DNA of 64,000 nucleotides from Brucella grignonensis (GTDB taxonomy: Bacteria; Pseudomonadota; Alphaproteobacteria; Rhizobiales; Rhizobiaceae). The notes below the pieces were generated by a model. It did not search any database and was not told the DNA's origin. It was given only the letters and a program-made list of their open reading frames with translations. The stretch lies in the NCBI RefSeq assembly GCF_002252505.1, contig NZ_NNRL01000157.1, positions 310,001 to 374,000 on the forward strand, written 5' to 3'. The number at the start of each line of letters is the position of its first letter. Within the stretch, counting starts at the first letter, position 1. This document shows, one piece after another, positions 44,777-52,905 of the stretch. A program made the translations under genes and the position numbers.

Positions 44777-45892
44777 CTAAATCTTGTTGCCGATTGGAAA
44801 GCCGGTTGAGACTTTTCTCACCGGCATTTCATCGGTGGGAATAATCCAGCCACCGCGAATGGCGATGCGAACCTCGTCGCCTTCTTCCAGTCTTACCGGA
44901 TCGCGCACTTCAAAATGCAGGTGAATATCCGGCTTGGTGAGCGGATGTGCCTCGATGCGCGAACCGCCACCCCGATAAACCGAACGCTTGACGCGCACAG
45001 GGATGCCGCCGGTCTCCACCAGTTGCAAGTCTTCTGAACGAACGCATAACTGCGCATTGGCACGCGGCATTTCAATGCCGGAACAACGCACCTGCGCACG
45101 GCTTCCCAGCACCAGCGCCTCGCACTGTCCCGCTTGCGCAAAGGACACGACCTCAGCAGGCAGAACCATGCCATGCGCGATGAAGGACGCGACCATTTCG
45201 CTGGCCGGTTCCTCGTAAAGCTTGCGCGGCGTATCGAACTGCTGAAGCTTGCCATGGTCGAGAACCGCAATCCGGTCGGCAAGCGCCATGGCCTCAGCCT
45301 GATCATGCGTGATGTAGATAATCGTCGTACCGGTGCGCTTGTGGAAAGCAGCAAACTCGTTTTCCATCGAAGCACGCAAATGCACGTCGAGATTGGCCAG
45401 CGGTTCATCAAACAATACCAGCGAAGGGGCCGCCACCAGACAGCGGGCCAGTGCCACACGCTGCCGCTGACCGCCCGAAAGATTGGCCGGGCGGCGATCA
45501 CCGAAACCGTCAAGATCGACCAGCGCAAGTGCTTGCCTAACGCGGCGCTCGCGCTCGGCTTTGGCAACCTTCGCCACCCGCAGACTATAGCCGACATTCT
45601 CGGCGACCGTCATATGCGGCCAGAGCGCATAGTTCTGGAAGACGATACCGACCTGCCGCTTCTCCGGCGGCACACTGCCATCAACATGGGAAACGCGGCT
45701 GTCACCAATATGGATTTCGCCGCCATCGACGTCTTCAAAACCTGCAATCATCCGCAGAAGCGTGGTCTTGCCGCAGCCGGATGGTCCGAGAATAGCAACA
45801 AACTCGCCATCCTTCACATCAAGCGACACTTCAGACAGAGCCTGAAACTCGTTGAAGGCCTTGGAAACAGAAGCGATTTTCAGTCGCGCCAT
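44777..45892 (-). CDS. ABC transporter ATP-binding protein, FbpC/PotA type
   Basis: A 371-residue ATPase. Walker A is GPSGCGKTT, the signature LSGGQRQRVALARCL, Walker B LVLFDEPLANLDVH and the H-loop IIYITHDQAEA. The C-terminal 130 residues form a TOBE/MalK-like regulatory domain. It resembles ATPases of Fe(III), thiamine, phosphonate or putrescine importers. The first 13 bases overlap the end of the permease gene, indicating coupled translation. Confidence 0.87.
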   Translation of the reverse strand: MARLKIASVSKAFNEFQALSEVSLDVKDGEFVAILGPSGCGKTTLLRMIAGFEDVDGGEIHIGDSRVSHVDGSVPPEKRQVGIVFQNYALWPHMTVAENVGYSLRVAKVAKAERERRVRQALALVDLDGFGDRRPANLSGGQRQRVALARCLVAAPSLVLFDEPLANLDVHLRASMENEFAAFHKRTGTTIIYITHDQAEAMALADRIAVLDHGKLQQFDTPRKLYEEPASEMVASFIAHGMVLPAEVVSFAQAGQCEALVLGSRAQVRCSGIEMPRANAQLCVRSEDLQLVETGGIPVRVKRSVYRGGGSRIEAHPLTKPDIHLHFEVRDPVRLEEGDEVRIAIRGGWIIPTDEMPVRKVSTGFPIGNKI

Positions 45893-47580
45893 GGCAGCAC
45901 TCCGTTTGGAAGACGCCGCGCAAACAGATTTGTTGCAAGCATCAGCATGAATGTCACCGCAACGGCCAGAATGGATATGGCAGCCGCATAGGCGGAATCG
46001 CCCGCCTGTTCAAAAGAAAACATCACCACGCCCAGCGTTTCAGATCCCGACGCCCAGAGAAGCGCGGAAACCGTCAGCTCACAGAATGCGGTCATGAAAA
46101 TGAGCACGCCGCCTGCAAGCGTCGCTGGTGCGACAAGAGGAAATATAATGGTCCTGAGGCGATAGAAAAGACCAGCGCCTGCAACACGGGCCGCTTCTTC
46201 CAGCGCACGGTCAATCTGGTGGAGGCCAGCAACCGTTGGCCGCAGCGCCAACACGAAGAAGCGTGCGAGATAGGCAAACAGGATGATCCAGAGTGTATTA
46301 TAGAGGCTGACACCGACCACTGGCAGCGGCTTCAAGAACATAAGCAGACAGGCGATGGCCAGCACGACACCCGGCAAAGCATAGGGCATCTCGGCTGCAA
46401 AGTTGAGGATCGGCGTCCAGCGCCGTTTACGCCATGCCAGCATATAGGCAAGCGGAACTGCTATCAGCACCGCAAAGAATGCTGCCGCCAGCGACAGAAC
46501 CGCACTGTTGCGGAAAGCACGTGCAGCACCAGCATGTTCAAGCAGCACGAAACGGAAATTCTCGGCAGTTGCCGTCGCAAACGTCAGCGGCACGCCATAG
46601 GCCGGAACCAGCGCTGAAAGTGTCAAGCCGATCAGCGGCAGAAACAGCACGATCACGATCAACAGCCATGCAGCCAGCTCCGCCCACACACGCCATACGC
46701 CAAGCACGAAAGGTGCAGCTGGAAGCGACGTTGACACAATGCGGAAATCACGACGGCGCGAGGCATATTCCTGCGCTGCGATACCCGCCATGGCAATCAG
46801 ACCGATCAGCACAGAAAGCACGGCGACGCTGGAGAGCACCGCTGGCCCACCGCCTGCAAGACGCTGATAAATCAGCGTCGGCAGAACCAGATAATTGGAC
46901 GGAATTCCCAAGAAGGCTGGGATGCCGAAATTGCCGACGCAGGAGACGAAGGCCAGAGCGGCAGCGCCGATGATCGACGGCGTCATCAACGGCAGGATGA
47001 TGGTGCGCAGAACGGTCCATTTGCTGGCACCGGCACTCAGACCCGCTTCCACTAGTTCGCGTGGGAGTTTGCGCAGGCCTGCCCGCACGATCAGAAAGAC
47101 CAGCGGTCCATATTGCACGCCAAGCAGAAAAATAATGCCCCAGACAGAATAGAGCGGATTGCGGCTGCCAAGCGGCGGCGCCATGCCGATGATCTTGAGG
47201 AACTGGCTGGAAGGCCCGAAGAGTTGGAGCCACGCCAGCGCTGTTACCTGCGGGGCGATCAAGAGCGGAGTCACATAAAATAGCACAAAGACATTGCGCC
47301 CGCGCATATCTGTGAGGCCAACAAGCAACGCCGCAACGATGCCAAAGACCAGCGCCAGCAACGTGCCGCCAATACCGATCTGCAGCGAATGCCATGTGGC
47401 AACCCATGTCGAACGGCTGCTCAGCGTTTCAGTAAGAACGGATGTCGAAAGCTGTCCCTGCGGCGCGACCAGTTCGACCAGCAGCCTGCCCATTGGCAGA
47501 AGCGACAGCACTGCAACAATAAGCGTTACACCAATAATCAGGGCCGCATCACGGCCCTGAAGATCTCGAAACATGCGCAT
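45880..47580 (-). CDS. ABC transporter permease, fused two-domain FbpB type
   Basis: A 566-residue permease with about twelve helices: two BPD_transp_1 domains fused in one chain. The EAA-like docking loops are VEAGLSAGASKWTVLRTIILPL in the first half and EEAARVAGAGLFYRLRTIIFPL in the second. This single-chain layout is typical of iron(III) (FbpB/SfuB), AEP and some polyamine-like importers. The substrate is not readable. It lies between the binding-protein and ATPase genes. Confidence 0.88.
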   Translation of the reverse strand: MRMFRDLQGRDAALIIGVTLIVAVLSLLPMGRLLVELVAPQGQLSTSVLTETLSSRSTWVATWHSLQIGIGGTLLALVFGIVAALLVGLTDMRGRNVFVLFYVTPLLIAPQVTALAWLQLFGPSSQFLKIIGMAPPLGSRNPLYSVWGIIFLLGVQYGPLVFLIVRAGLRKLPRELVEAGLSAGASKWTVLRTIILPLMTPSIIGAAALAFVSCVGNFGIPAFLGIPSNYLVLPTLIYQRLAGGGPAVLSSVAVLSVLIGLIAMAGIAAQEYASRRRDFRIVSTSLPAAPFVLGVWRVWAELAAWLLIVIVLFLPLIGLTLSALVPAYGVPLTFATATAENFRFVLLEHAGAARAFRNSAVLSLAAAFFAVLIAVPLAYMLAWRKRRWTPILNFAAEMPYALPGVVLAIACLLMFLKPLPVVGVSLYNTLWIILFAYLARFFVLALRPTVAGLHQIDRALEEAARVAGAGLFYRLRTIIFPLVAPATLAGGVLIFMTAFCELTVSALLWASGSETLGVVMFSFEQAGDSAYAAAISILAVAVTFMLMLATNLFARRLPNGVLPWRD

Positions 47581-47589
47581 TAAAATGCC

Positions 47590-48570
47590 TTATCCGCCGA
47601 ACAGCTCGGAGAACTGCTTCTTGTCGGCATCCGTCTGACCCAGAACCTTCTGAGTATCAATCGACATGATGTTAATCTTGGTGCCTTCCGGCAGCCATGC
47701 CGGGCGACCAACGCCTTCCTTGGCAGGCAGATAGCCCTGCTCAAGTGCCAGCTTCTGGCCATCATCCGACAGGATGAAATCAACGAACTTCTTGGCACCA
47801 TCGACGTTTTTTGCAGTTGCCATGATCGCAACCGGTTCAGTCACGGCAGGCACGCCTTCCGATGGGAAGACGAACTCGATCGGCGAGCCCTTGGCCTTGG
47901 CGTTCAGCGCCATGAAGTCAACGAGGATGCCATATGGCTTTTCACCACTCGCAACCGACTTCAGCACGGCGCCATTGCCCTTGACGCTTGCAAGTTCATT
48001 GGTCTTGAGGTTCTTGAAATAATCCCAGCCGAGATCCTTATCGAGCGCAAAACCGCTCAGGAGATAGGCCGCAGCGCCCGAATAAAGCGGGCTTGGCATG
48101 ACGACCTGGCCTTTGTAGTCGGCTTTCGTGAGATCGGCCCAATGTTCTGGCTTCTGTGCAGCACCCGTGTTGTAGGCAATGCCGGTGGTGATCAGCTTGG
48201 AGCCGAAATAGGCCTTGTCGGCGTCATAGCTATCGGCAGAAAAACCATCAACCTTGGCTTCCGGATAGCTAAGCAGACGCTTGTCCTTCTTCAGACCTTC
48301 CATCGTCACCGCATCAGCGATCAGCAGAACGTCAGGCTGCGGTGCGCCAGCCGAAAACTCAGCGGCAAGCTTGGTGAGGAGTTCGCTCGTGCCAGAGCGG
48401 AAAATCTGCACATCGGTGTCTGGATTAGCCTTGCGGAAAGCTTCAACGGTCTTGGTCGCATCCGCTTCCGGCTGCGAGGTATAAAGCGTCAGCGTATCGG
48501 CCTGCGCCACGGCGATGGAAAGAGCAAGAAGCGCAGGTACGACAGCAGCCCGCTTCATCATCTTGTTCAT
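47590..48570 (-). CDS. ABC transporter periplasmic binding protein, FbpA type
   Basis: A 326-residue precursor with a signal peptide ending IAVAQA (cleavage near residue 22). The mature start DTLTLYTSQPEADATKTVEA and later GIAYNTGAAQKPEHW belong to family 1/FbpA-like binding proteins. FbpA Tyr-Tyr iron ligands are not recognised clearly, so iron is not proven; a phosphonate, thiamine or amine is also possible. The ATG at 48570 follows GAGGAG. The next genes downstream are the permease and ATPase. Confidence 0.85.
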   Translation of the reverse strand: MNKMMKRAAVVPALLALSIAVAQADTLTLYTSQPEADATKTVEAFRKANPDTDVQIFRSGTSELLTKLAAEFSAGAPQPDVLLIADAVTMEGLKKDKRLLSYPEAKVDGFSADSYDADKAYFGSKLITTGIAYNTGAAQKPEHWADLTKADYKGQVVMPSPLYSGAAAYLLSGFALDKDLGWDYFKNLKTNELASVKGNGAVLKSVASGEKPYGILVDFMALNAKAKGSPIEFVFPSEGVPAVTEPVAIMATAKNVDGAKKFVDFILSDDGQKLALEQGYLPAKEGVGRPAWLPEGTKINIMSIDTQKVLGQTDADKKQFSELFGG

Positions 48571-48911
48571 GGGATTCGCTCCTCGAATTTCTGTATAATG
48601 TTCGCCAGCATGACCAGCGATGCCGGTACAATCCTGACGCGTGCGAAGTGATAGCGCGCAGATACTGCCATGGCGATAGGCACGATCATTTCCATTCATG
48701 GTGCACCTGTCAAATATCCTGCAACGTGAACCCGGAAAAGCAAAAGCCTCCCGGCGGAATCATATCCATCGGAAGGCTTGTAAGGCAGTGAATGATTTGC
48801 CGAACAGCCACCCGTATCTCCCAGCATGGAGAAGATGCGGATGGCATTAGAGGAATTGCAATGCGGTTTTATGACAACCGCAAACGCATTCCCGGTAAAA
48901 AGACCAGCAGA
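48571..48911. other. Intergenic region upstream of the FbpA-type gene
   Basis: About 340 bp without a supported gene. It holds a hairpin terminator at 48736-48780 for the upstream amine oxidase gene and should hold the importer promoter. Confidence 0.5.
48736..48780 (-). terminator. Terminator of the FAD oxidoreductase gene
   Basis: On the minus strand CAAGCCTTCCG pairs with CCGGGAGGCTTTTG, followed by CTTTT. It is about 130 bp past the stop, with a long loop. Confidence 0.6.
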
Positions 48912-50195
48912 TCAGATAACAATCTCGGCGATATGCGCAACCTGCGCACCAGTCTCATAATAGGCTTCTCGCAGGCTGCGGAAATTCTGCTCCTTTGGAT
49001 CAGTGACAGGCAACGGCAGATCATCTTCAGAAATCGCACCTGAAACGAGTTGTGCCAACAAACGCCCGAATACCGTACCGGGTGCAATACCTCGGCCATT
49101 ATAACCGGAGAACCCAACCACATTGCGGGCAAGGCGATGGAATTTCGGCAAGCTGTCGTTGGTCATGCCGATTTTGCCATACCATTCTGCTTCAAACTCA
49201 ACTTCGCCAATCTGCGGGAACAGACGTTTCAACGATTTCTTCGCCCATGCCTTGTGCACGGCAGCACCGGTATTGCGCAGTGCACCGACGCTGCCAAACA
49301 CAAGACGGCCCTGCTGATCGAAACGGAAAGAAGAGAGAACTTCCTTCGTATCCCATGCCCCCTGACGTTCCGGCAGAATCGAGCGCTTGATGTTGTCCGA
49401 TAGAGGCTTGGTGGCCATATTGAAATACGGCAGATGCACCAGCTCAGCGCGCACCTCTGCCCAAGGCACATTGGTATAGGCGTTGGTTGCAACCACAACC
49501 CAGTCAGCTGTCACAGTACCGGCAGCGGTCTTCACCACCCATTTACCGTTCTGCTCGCTGGCACCCGTTACAGGGCTTGCCGTAAAAATTTGCGCACCTG
49601 CAGCAACCGCTGCATGGGCAAGCCCGCGCACATAGGCGAGCGGCTGAATTGTCCCGGCACGCAGATCGAGCAGTGATCCGGCATAAGCCTTGGTGCCAAC
49701 CTTGGCTTCGGTTTCTTTCGCATCAAGCAGCTTCACATTGGCGCCACGACGCGCCCATTGCTCATGGCGGTCTTCAAGTTCCTTCAGGCCCTTCTTGCCA
49801 ACAGCGCAATGAAGCGTGCCCTGCTTCTCGACTTCACAGGCGATCTTGTGTTTTTCGATGATTTCAAAAACCAGCTTCGGTGCATTACCAAGAACGTCGA
49901 GCAAACGGTCGCCGTGCTTCTGGCCCAACACACCCGGCAGATCGTCGGGCATGACCCACATGCCCGCATTGACGAGACCGACATTGCGACCCGAACCGCC
50001 ATATCCGATTTCGATCCCTTCCAGCACAATTGCTTTCGTGCCCTTTTCCGCAAGATGCAATGCGGTAGAAAGTCCGGTAAATCCGCCACCCACAATCACC
50101 ACATCAGCAGTGAGATCGCCTTTAAGCGCGGTGGTCTTCGGTGCAGCTGGAGCGGTCTTTTCCCAAAGGCCATGAGAGCGCGGATCGTTGAGCAT
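48912..50195 (-). CDS. FAD-dependent amine oxidase, probable L-pipecolate oxidase (AmaA-like)
   Basis: A 427-residue DAO-type flavoprotein. The dinucleotide fold VVIVGGGFTGLSTALHLAEKG is near residues 31-51, followed by YGGSGRNVGLVNAGMW, and the C-terminal FAD contact SGYNGRGIAPGTVFG. It belongs to the PuuB/AmaA-type amino-acid and amine oxidases. The neighbouring hglS and ALDH7-type genes are the next steps of lysine breakdown, where AmaA oxidises pipecolate. A gamma-glutamylputrescine or aminophosphonate substrate is also possible. ATG 50195 is chosen; TTG 50204 is an alternative. Confidence 0.7.
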   Translation of the reverse strand: MLNDPRSHGLWEKTAPAAPKTTALKGDLTADVVIVGGGFTGLSTALHLAEKGTKAIVLEGIEIGYGGSGRNVGLVNAGMWVMPDDLPGVLGQKHGDRLLDVLGNAPKLVFEIIEKHKIACEVEKQGTLHCAVGKKGLKELEDRHEQWARRGANVKLLDAKETEAKVGTKAYAGSLLDLRAGTIQPLAYVRGLAHAAVAAGAQIFTASPVTGASEQNGKWVVKTAAGTVTADWVVVATNAYTNVPWAEVRAELVHLPYFNMATKPLSDNIKRSILPERQGAWDTKEVLSSFRFDQQGRLVFGSVGALRNTGAAVHKAWAKKSLKRLFPQIGEVEFEAEWYGKIGMTNDSLPKFHRLARNVVGFSGYNGRGIAPGTVFGRLLAQLVSGAISEDDLPLPVTDPKEQNFRSLREAYYETGAQVAHIAEIVI

Positions 50196-50320
50196 GAACG
50201 GCAACCATTTTATATAATGAAAAACAGACGGCTTTTACCGCCAAAACTATTTCACGCGCCGGAAGCCTCAATGACAGCAATATTTATGCAACAATTCATT
50301 CCCATTCGGAATGACCTAGA

Positions 50321-51226
50321 CTAAAGAACAACGTTCCCCACCTGCCCTGCAATCCACTGACAGAAGACCTGCGTCAGCGGGTTCTCAAGTTTGCCTTCCG
50401 GAACCACCAGATAATAGTCATTCTCGGTCCGCATCGGCTGCTCGAAAAGCATGACCAGTTCGCCGTTGCGCAATTCCTGTTCAATCAGATAAAGCGGCAA
50501 CAGTGCGAAGCCAAGGCCTGCAAGTGCCGCCCCGATCACCATCGAAAACTGGTCGAAACGGTGGCCACGATAAGCGGACTTGCCTTCAACACCACAGCTT
50601 TCAAACCATTGCGCCCACATTTTAGGACGTGTCGCGAGATGCAGCAGCGGTTCATTTTCCAGTTCTTCCGGGGTTGCCGGATGGCGCGCTTTGAGAAGAC
50701 TTGGGCTTGCAACAGGCACAATCACTTCTGAACACAGGAAGGTGCAGGTCGCATGCGCCCAGACCGGCTGTCCATAGTGAATAGCGAGATCGAATGGCTG
50801 CTCCTCAAAATCAAAAACGCCGGAACGCGAAGCCACGTTAATTGCAATGCCGGGATGTTTTTCTACGAAATCCGGAATGCGCGGCATCAGCCAACGCGTG
50901 CCGAATGTCGGCAACGTTGCTACGCTAAATGAAGAGGTCGACTGTGCCGACGCCATGGCGCGCAGCATCGTGTCCTCAGTCTGGTTAAGCAGACGCCGCA
51001 CTTCCGGCAGGAATTTTCGCCCTGCATCAGACAAAAGAATGCGCTGGCGGATGCGCTCAAACAGCAATACACCGAGCTGGCTTTCGAGATCCTTGATCTG
51101 ACGGCTGACAGCACTCTGCGTGAGGTTAAGTTCGTTGGCGGCTTGCGTGAAACTGCCATGTCGGGCCGCACATTCAAACGCTTGCAGCGTGGCAATGTCG
51201 GGGATCAGTCTCCTGCTAAGCTTCAT
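50321..51226 (-). CDS. LysR-family transcriptional regulator
   Basis: A 301-residue protein. The HTH at residues 10-60 contains TLQAFECAARHGSFTQAANE and LTQSAVSRQIKDLESQLGVLLFERI. The effector-binding domain follows, with an early GcvA-type pattern (LPTFGTRWLMPRIPDFVEKHPGI). It is divergent from hglS with 148 bp between them and upstream of the amine oxidase in the same direction. This placement suits control of the lysine cluster, with the two inverted repeats at 51284-51335 as candidate sites. Confidence 0.88.
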   Translation of the reverse strand: MKLSRRLIPDIATLQAFECAARHGSFTQAANELNLTQSAVSRQIKDLESQLGVLLFERIRQRILLSDAGRKFLPEVRRLLNQTEDTMLRAMASAQSTSSFSVATLPTFGTRWLMPRIPDFVEKHPGIAINVASRSGVFDFEEQPFDLAIHYGQPVWAHATCTFLCSEVIVPVASPSLLKARHPATPEELENEPLLHLATRPKMWAQWFESCGVEGKSAYRGHRFDQFSMVIGAALAGLGFALLPLYLIEQELRNGELVMLFEQPMRTENDYYLVVPEGKLENPLTQVFCQWIAGQVGNVVL

Positions 51227-51283
51227 TCCAATCTCGCATTAACATAGTTGCGTTCGTCGCGATCATAACGGCAAAACGGCTGA

Positions 51284-51335
51284 TATGATACATTTTCATC
51301 ATAATCGCGGTATGTTTTTTATTTTCTAACATACC
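51284..51335. promoter_or_regulatory. Two inverted repeats in the LysR / hglS intergenic region
   Basis: TATGAT-N8-ATCATA at 51284-51303 and GGTATGTT-N11-AACATACC at 51309-51335 are both perfect. The second has the T-N11-A geometry of LysR boxes. They lie 40-90 bp before the hglS ATG. Confidence 0.6.
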
Positions 51336-51374
51336 TCCCAAGCAGACGATCCAACTTCTACGGAAGCTCTTGCA

Positions 51375-52775
51375 ATGAACGCGCAGAAATTCGTTTCACC
51401 GGACGCCATTCGCTCCGCCTTTTCGGCAGCCATGTCGGCCATGTATAAGGAAGAAGTGCCTGCTTATGGCACATTGATGGAACTCGTCTCCGATGTGAAC
51501 GCAAAGGTTCTCGCAGACGACAAGCATCTGCATGAGCGTCTGACGGAAACAGATTCGCTTGAACGCATTTCCGAAGAACGTCACGGTGCAATTCGTTTGG
51601 GCACTGCCGCTGAGCTGTCGATGATGCGCCGCGTTTTCGCGGTCATGGGCATGTTTCCGGTTGGTTACTACGATTTGAGTGCTGCTGGCGTGCCAGTGCA
51701 TTCCACCGCCTTCCGCCCGATCGACGATGCAGCACTCAAGCACAATCCATTCCGTGTTTTCACGTCGCTCCTACGCCTTGACCTGATTTCAGACGAAAAG
51801 CTGCGTGCAGAATCGGAAGAGGTTCTCGCGAAGCGCCAAATCTTCACGCCGGGCGCAATTGCTCTCGTCGAAAAGGCAGAAGCCAATGGTGGCCTTGATG
51901 AAGGTGATGCGAAGGTCTTCGTTGCAGAAGTGTTAGAGACTTTCCGCTGGCACGATCATGCCAATGTCAGCGCCGAGCTTTACCATCGCCTCCACGATGC
52001 GCATCGCCTGATCGCCGACGTTGTTTCCTTCAAGGGTCCGCACATCAACCACCTGACACCACGCACGCTCGACATCGACGCCGTGCAGGTTCAGATGCCA
52101 GATCGCGGCATCAACCCGAAGGCAGTTGTCGAAGGTCCGCCAACCCGCAAATGCCCGATCCTTCTGCGCCAGACCTCGTTCAAGGCACTGGAAGAAGAAG
52201 TTTCGTTCGTCAGCGCAGACGGCACCTGGACCCCAGGCTCCCACACTGCCCGTTTCGGTGAAATCGAACAGCGTGGCGTTGCTCTCACACCAAAGGGCCG
52301 CGCGCTTTACGACAAGCTGCTCAATGACACCCGCGCAGTTGCACGCCCTGCTCCAGATGGTTCGAACTCGGCTGAATATGTGAAGGCACTAAGCGACACC
52401 TTTGCCGCTTTCCCTGACACATGGGCAGGCGTGCGTGAAGAAGCGCTTGGCTATTTCGCCTATTCGGTCAAGGATGCCGCACGTCTTGCAGCATTCAAGC
52501 CTGATACCGATATTGAAACTCTGATCGAAGGCGGCGCAGTCCAGTTCGATCCGATCATCTATGAAGACTTCCTGCCGGTCAGTGCCGCTGGTATCTTCCA
52601 GTCCAATCTGGGCGACGACGACGCGCAGGATTTTGTGGAAAGCCCGAACCAGAAGCGTTTCGAGGAAGACCTTGGCGCCAAAGTTCTTAATGAATTCGAG
52701 CATTATGCTCGTATCGAACGCGAATCCATCGAAGCTGTACTGGCCCGCCTGAGCGGTCTTGAAGCAGCAGAATAA
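51375..52775 (+). CDS. hglS: 2-oxoadipate dioxygenase/decarboxylase (hydroxyglutarate synthase, DUF1338)
   Basis: A 466-residue DUF1338 enzyme, the family of YdcJ and P. putida HglS, which converts 2-oxoadipate to D-2-hydroxyglutarate using Fe(II) and oxygen. The metal-binding residues line up by number: His70 and the substrate Arg74 in SEERHGAIR, His226 in GPHINHLTPR, and Glu in FGEIEQRG (296; about 294 in HglS). The protein length also fits. Its TAA stop is the start of a palindromic repeat. An ALDH7-type gene follows in the same direction. Confidence 0.88.
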   Translation: MNAQKFVSPDAIRSAFSAAMSAMYKEEVPAYGTLMELVSDVNAKVLADDKHLHERLTETDSLERISEERHGAIRLGTAAELSMMRRVFAVMGMFPVGYYDLSAAGVPVHSTAFRPIDDAALKHNPFRVFTSLLRLDLISDEKLRAESEEVLAKRQIFTPGAIALVEKAEANGGLDEGDAKVFVAEVLETFRWHDHANVSAELYHRLHDAHRLIADVVSFKGPHINHLTPRTLDIDAVQVQMPDRGINPKAVVEGPPTRKCPILLRQTSFKALEEEVSFVSADGTWTPGSHTARFGEIEQRGVALTPKGRALYDKLLNDTRAVARPAPDGSNSAEYVKALSDTFAAFPDTWAGVREEALGYFAYSVKDAARLAAFKPDTDIETLIEGGAVQFDPIIYEDFLPVSAAGIFQSNLGDDDAQDFVESPNQKRFEEDLGAKVLNEFEHYARIERESIEAVLARLSGLEAAE

Positions 52776-52879
52776 AGCATTTCCAGCAAAAGTGCGAAGC
52801 GGTTTTGCGTAGGACAATGCGTAAATATAAACAACTAGAGCAGTATCTAAGATACCCAGTTTAATTTGAACTGCTCTAG
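52773..52879. repeat. RIME/Bru-RS-type palindromic repeat, copy 6
   Basis: It starts TAAAGCATTTCCAGCAAAAG, has the GCGAAGCGGTTTTGCG core, and ends GAACTGCTCTAG. It fills most of the 130 bp gap between hglS and the dehydrogenase gene. Its first three bases are the hglS stop codon. Confidence 0.85.
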
Positions 52880-52905
52880 TGAACCGACAGGTTAAGAGGA
52901 TAAAC

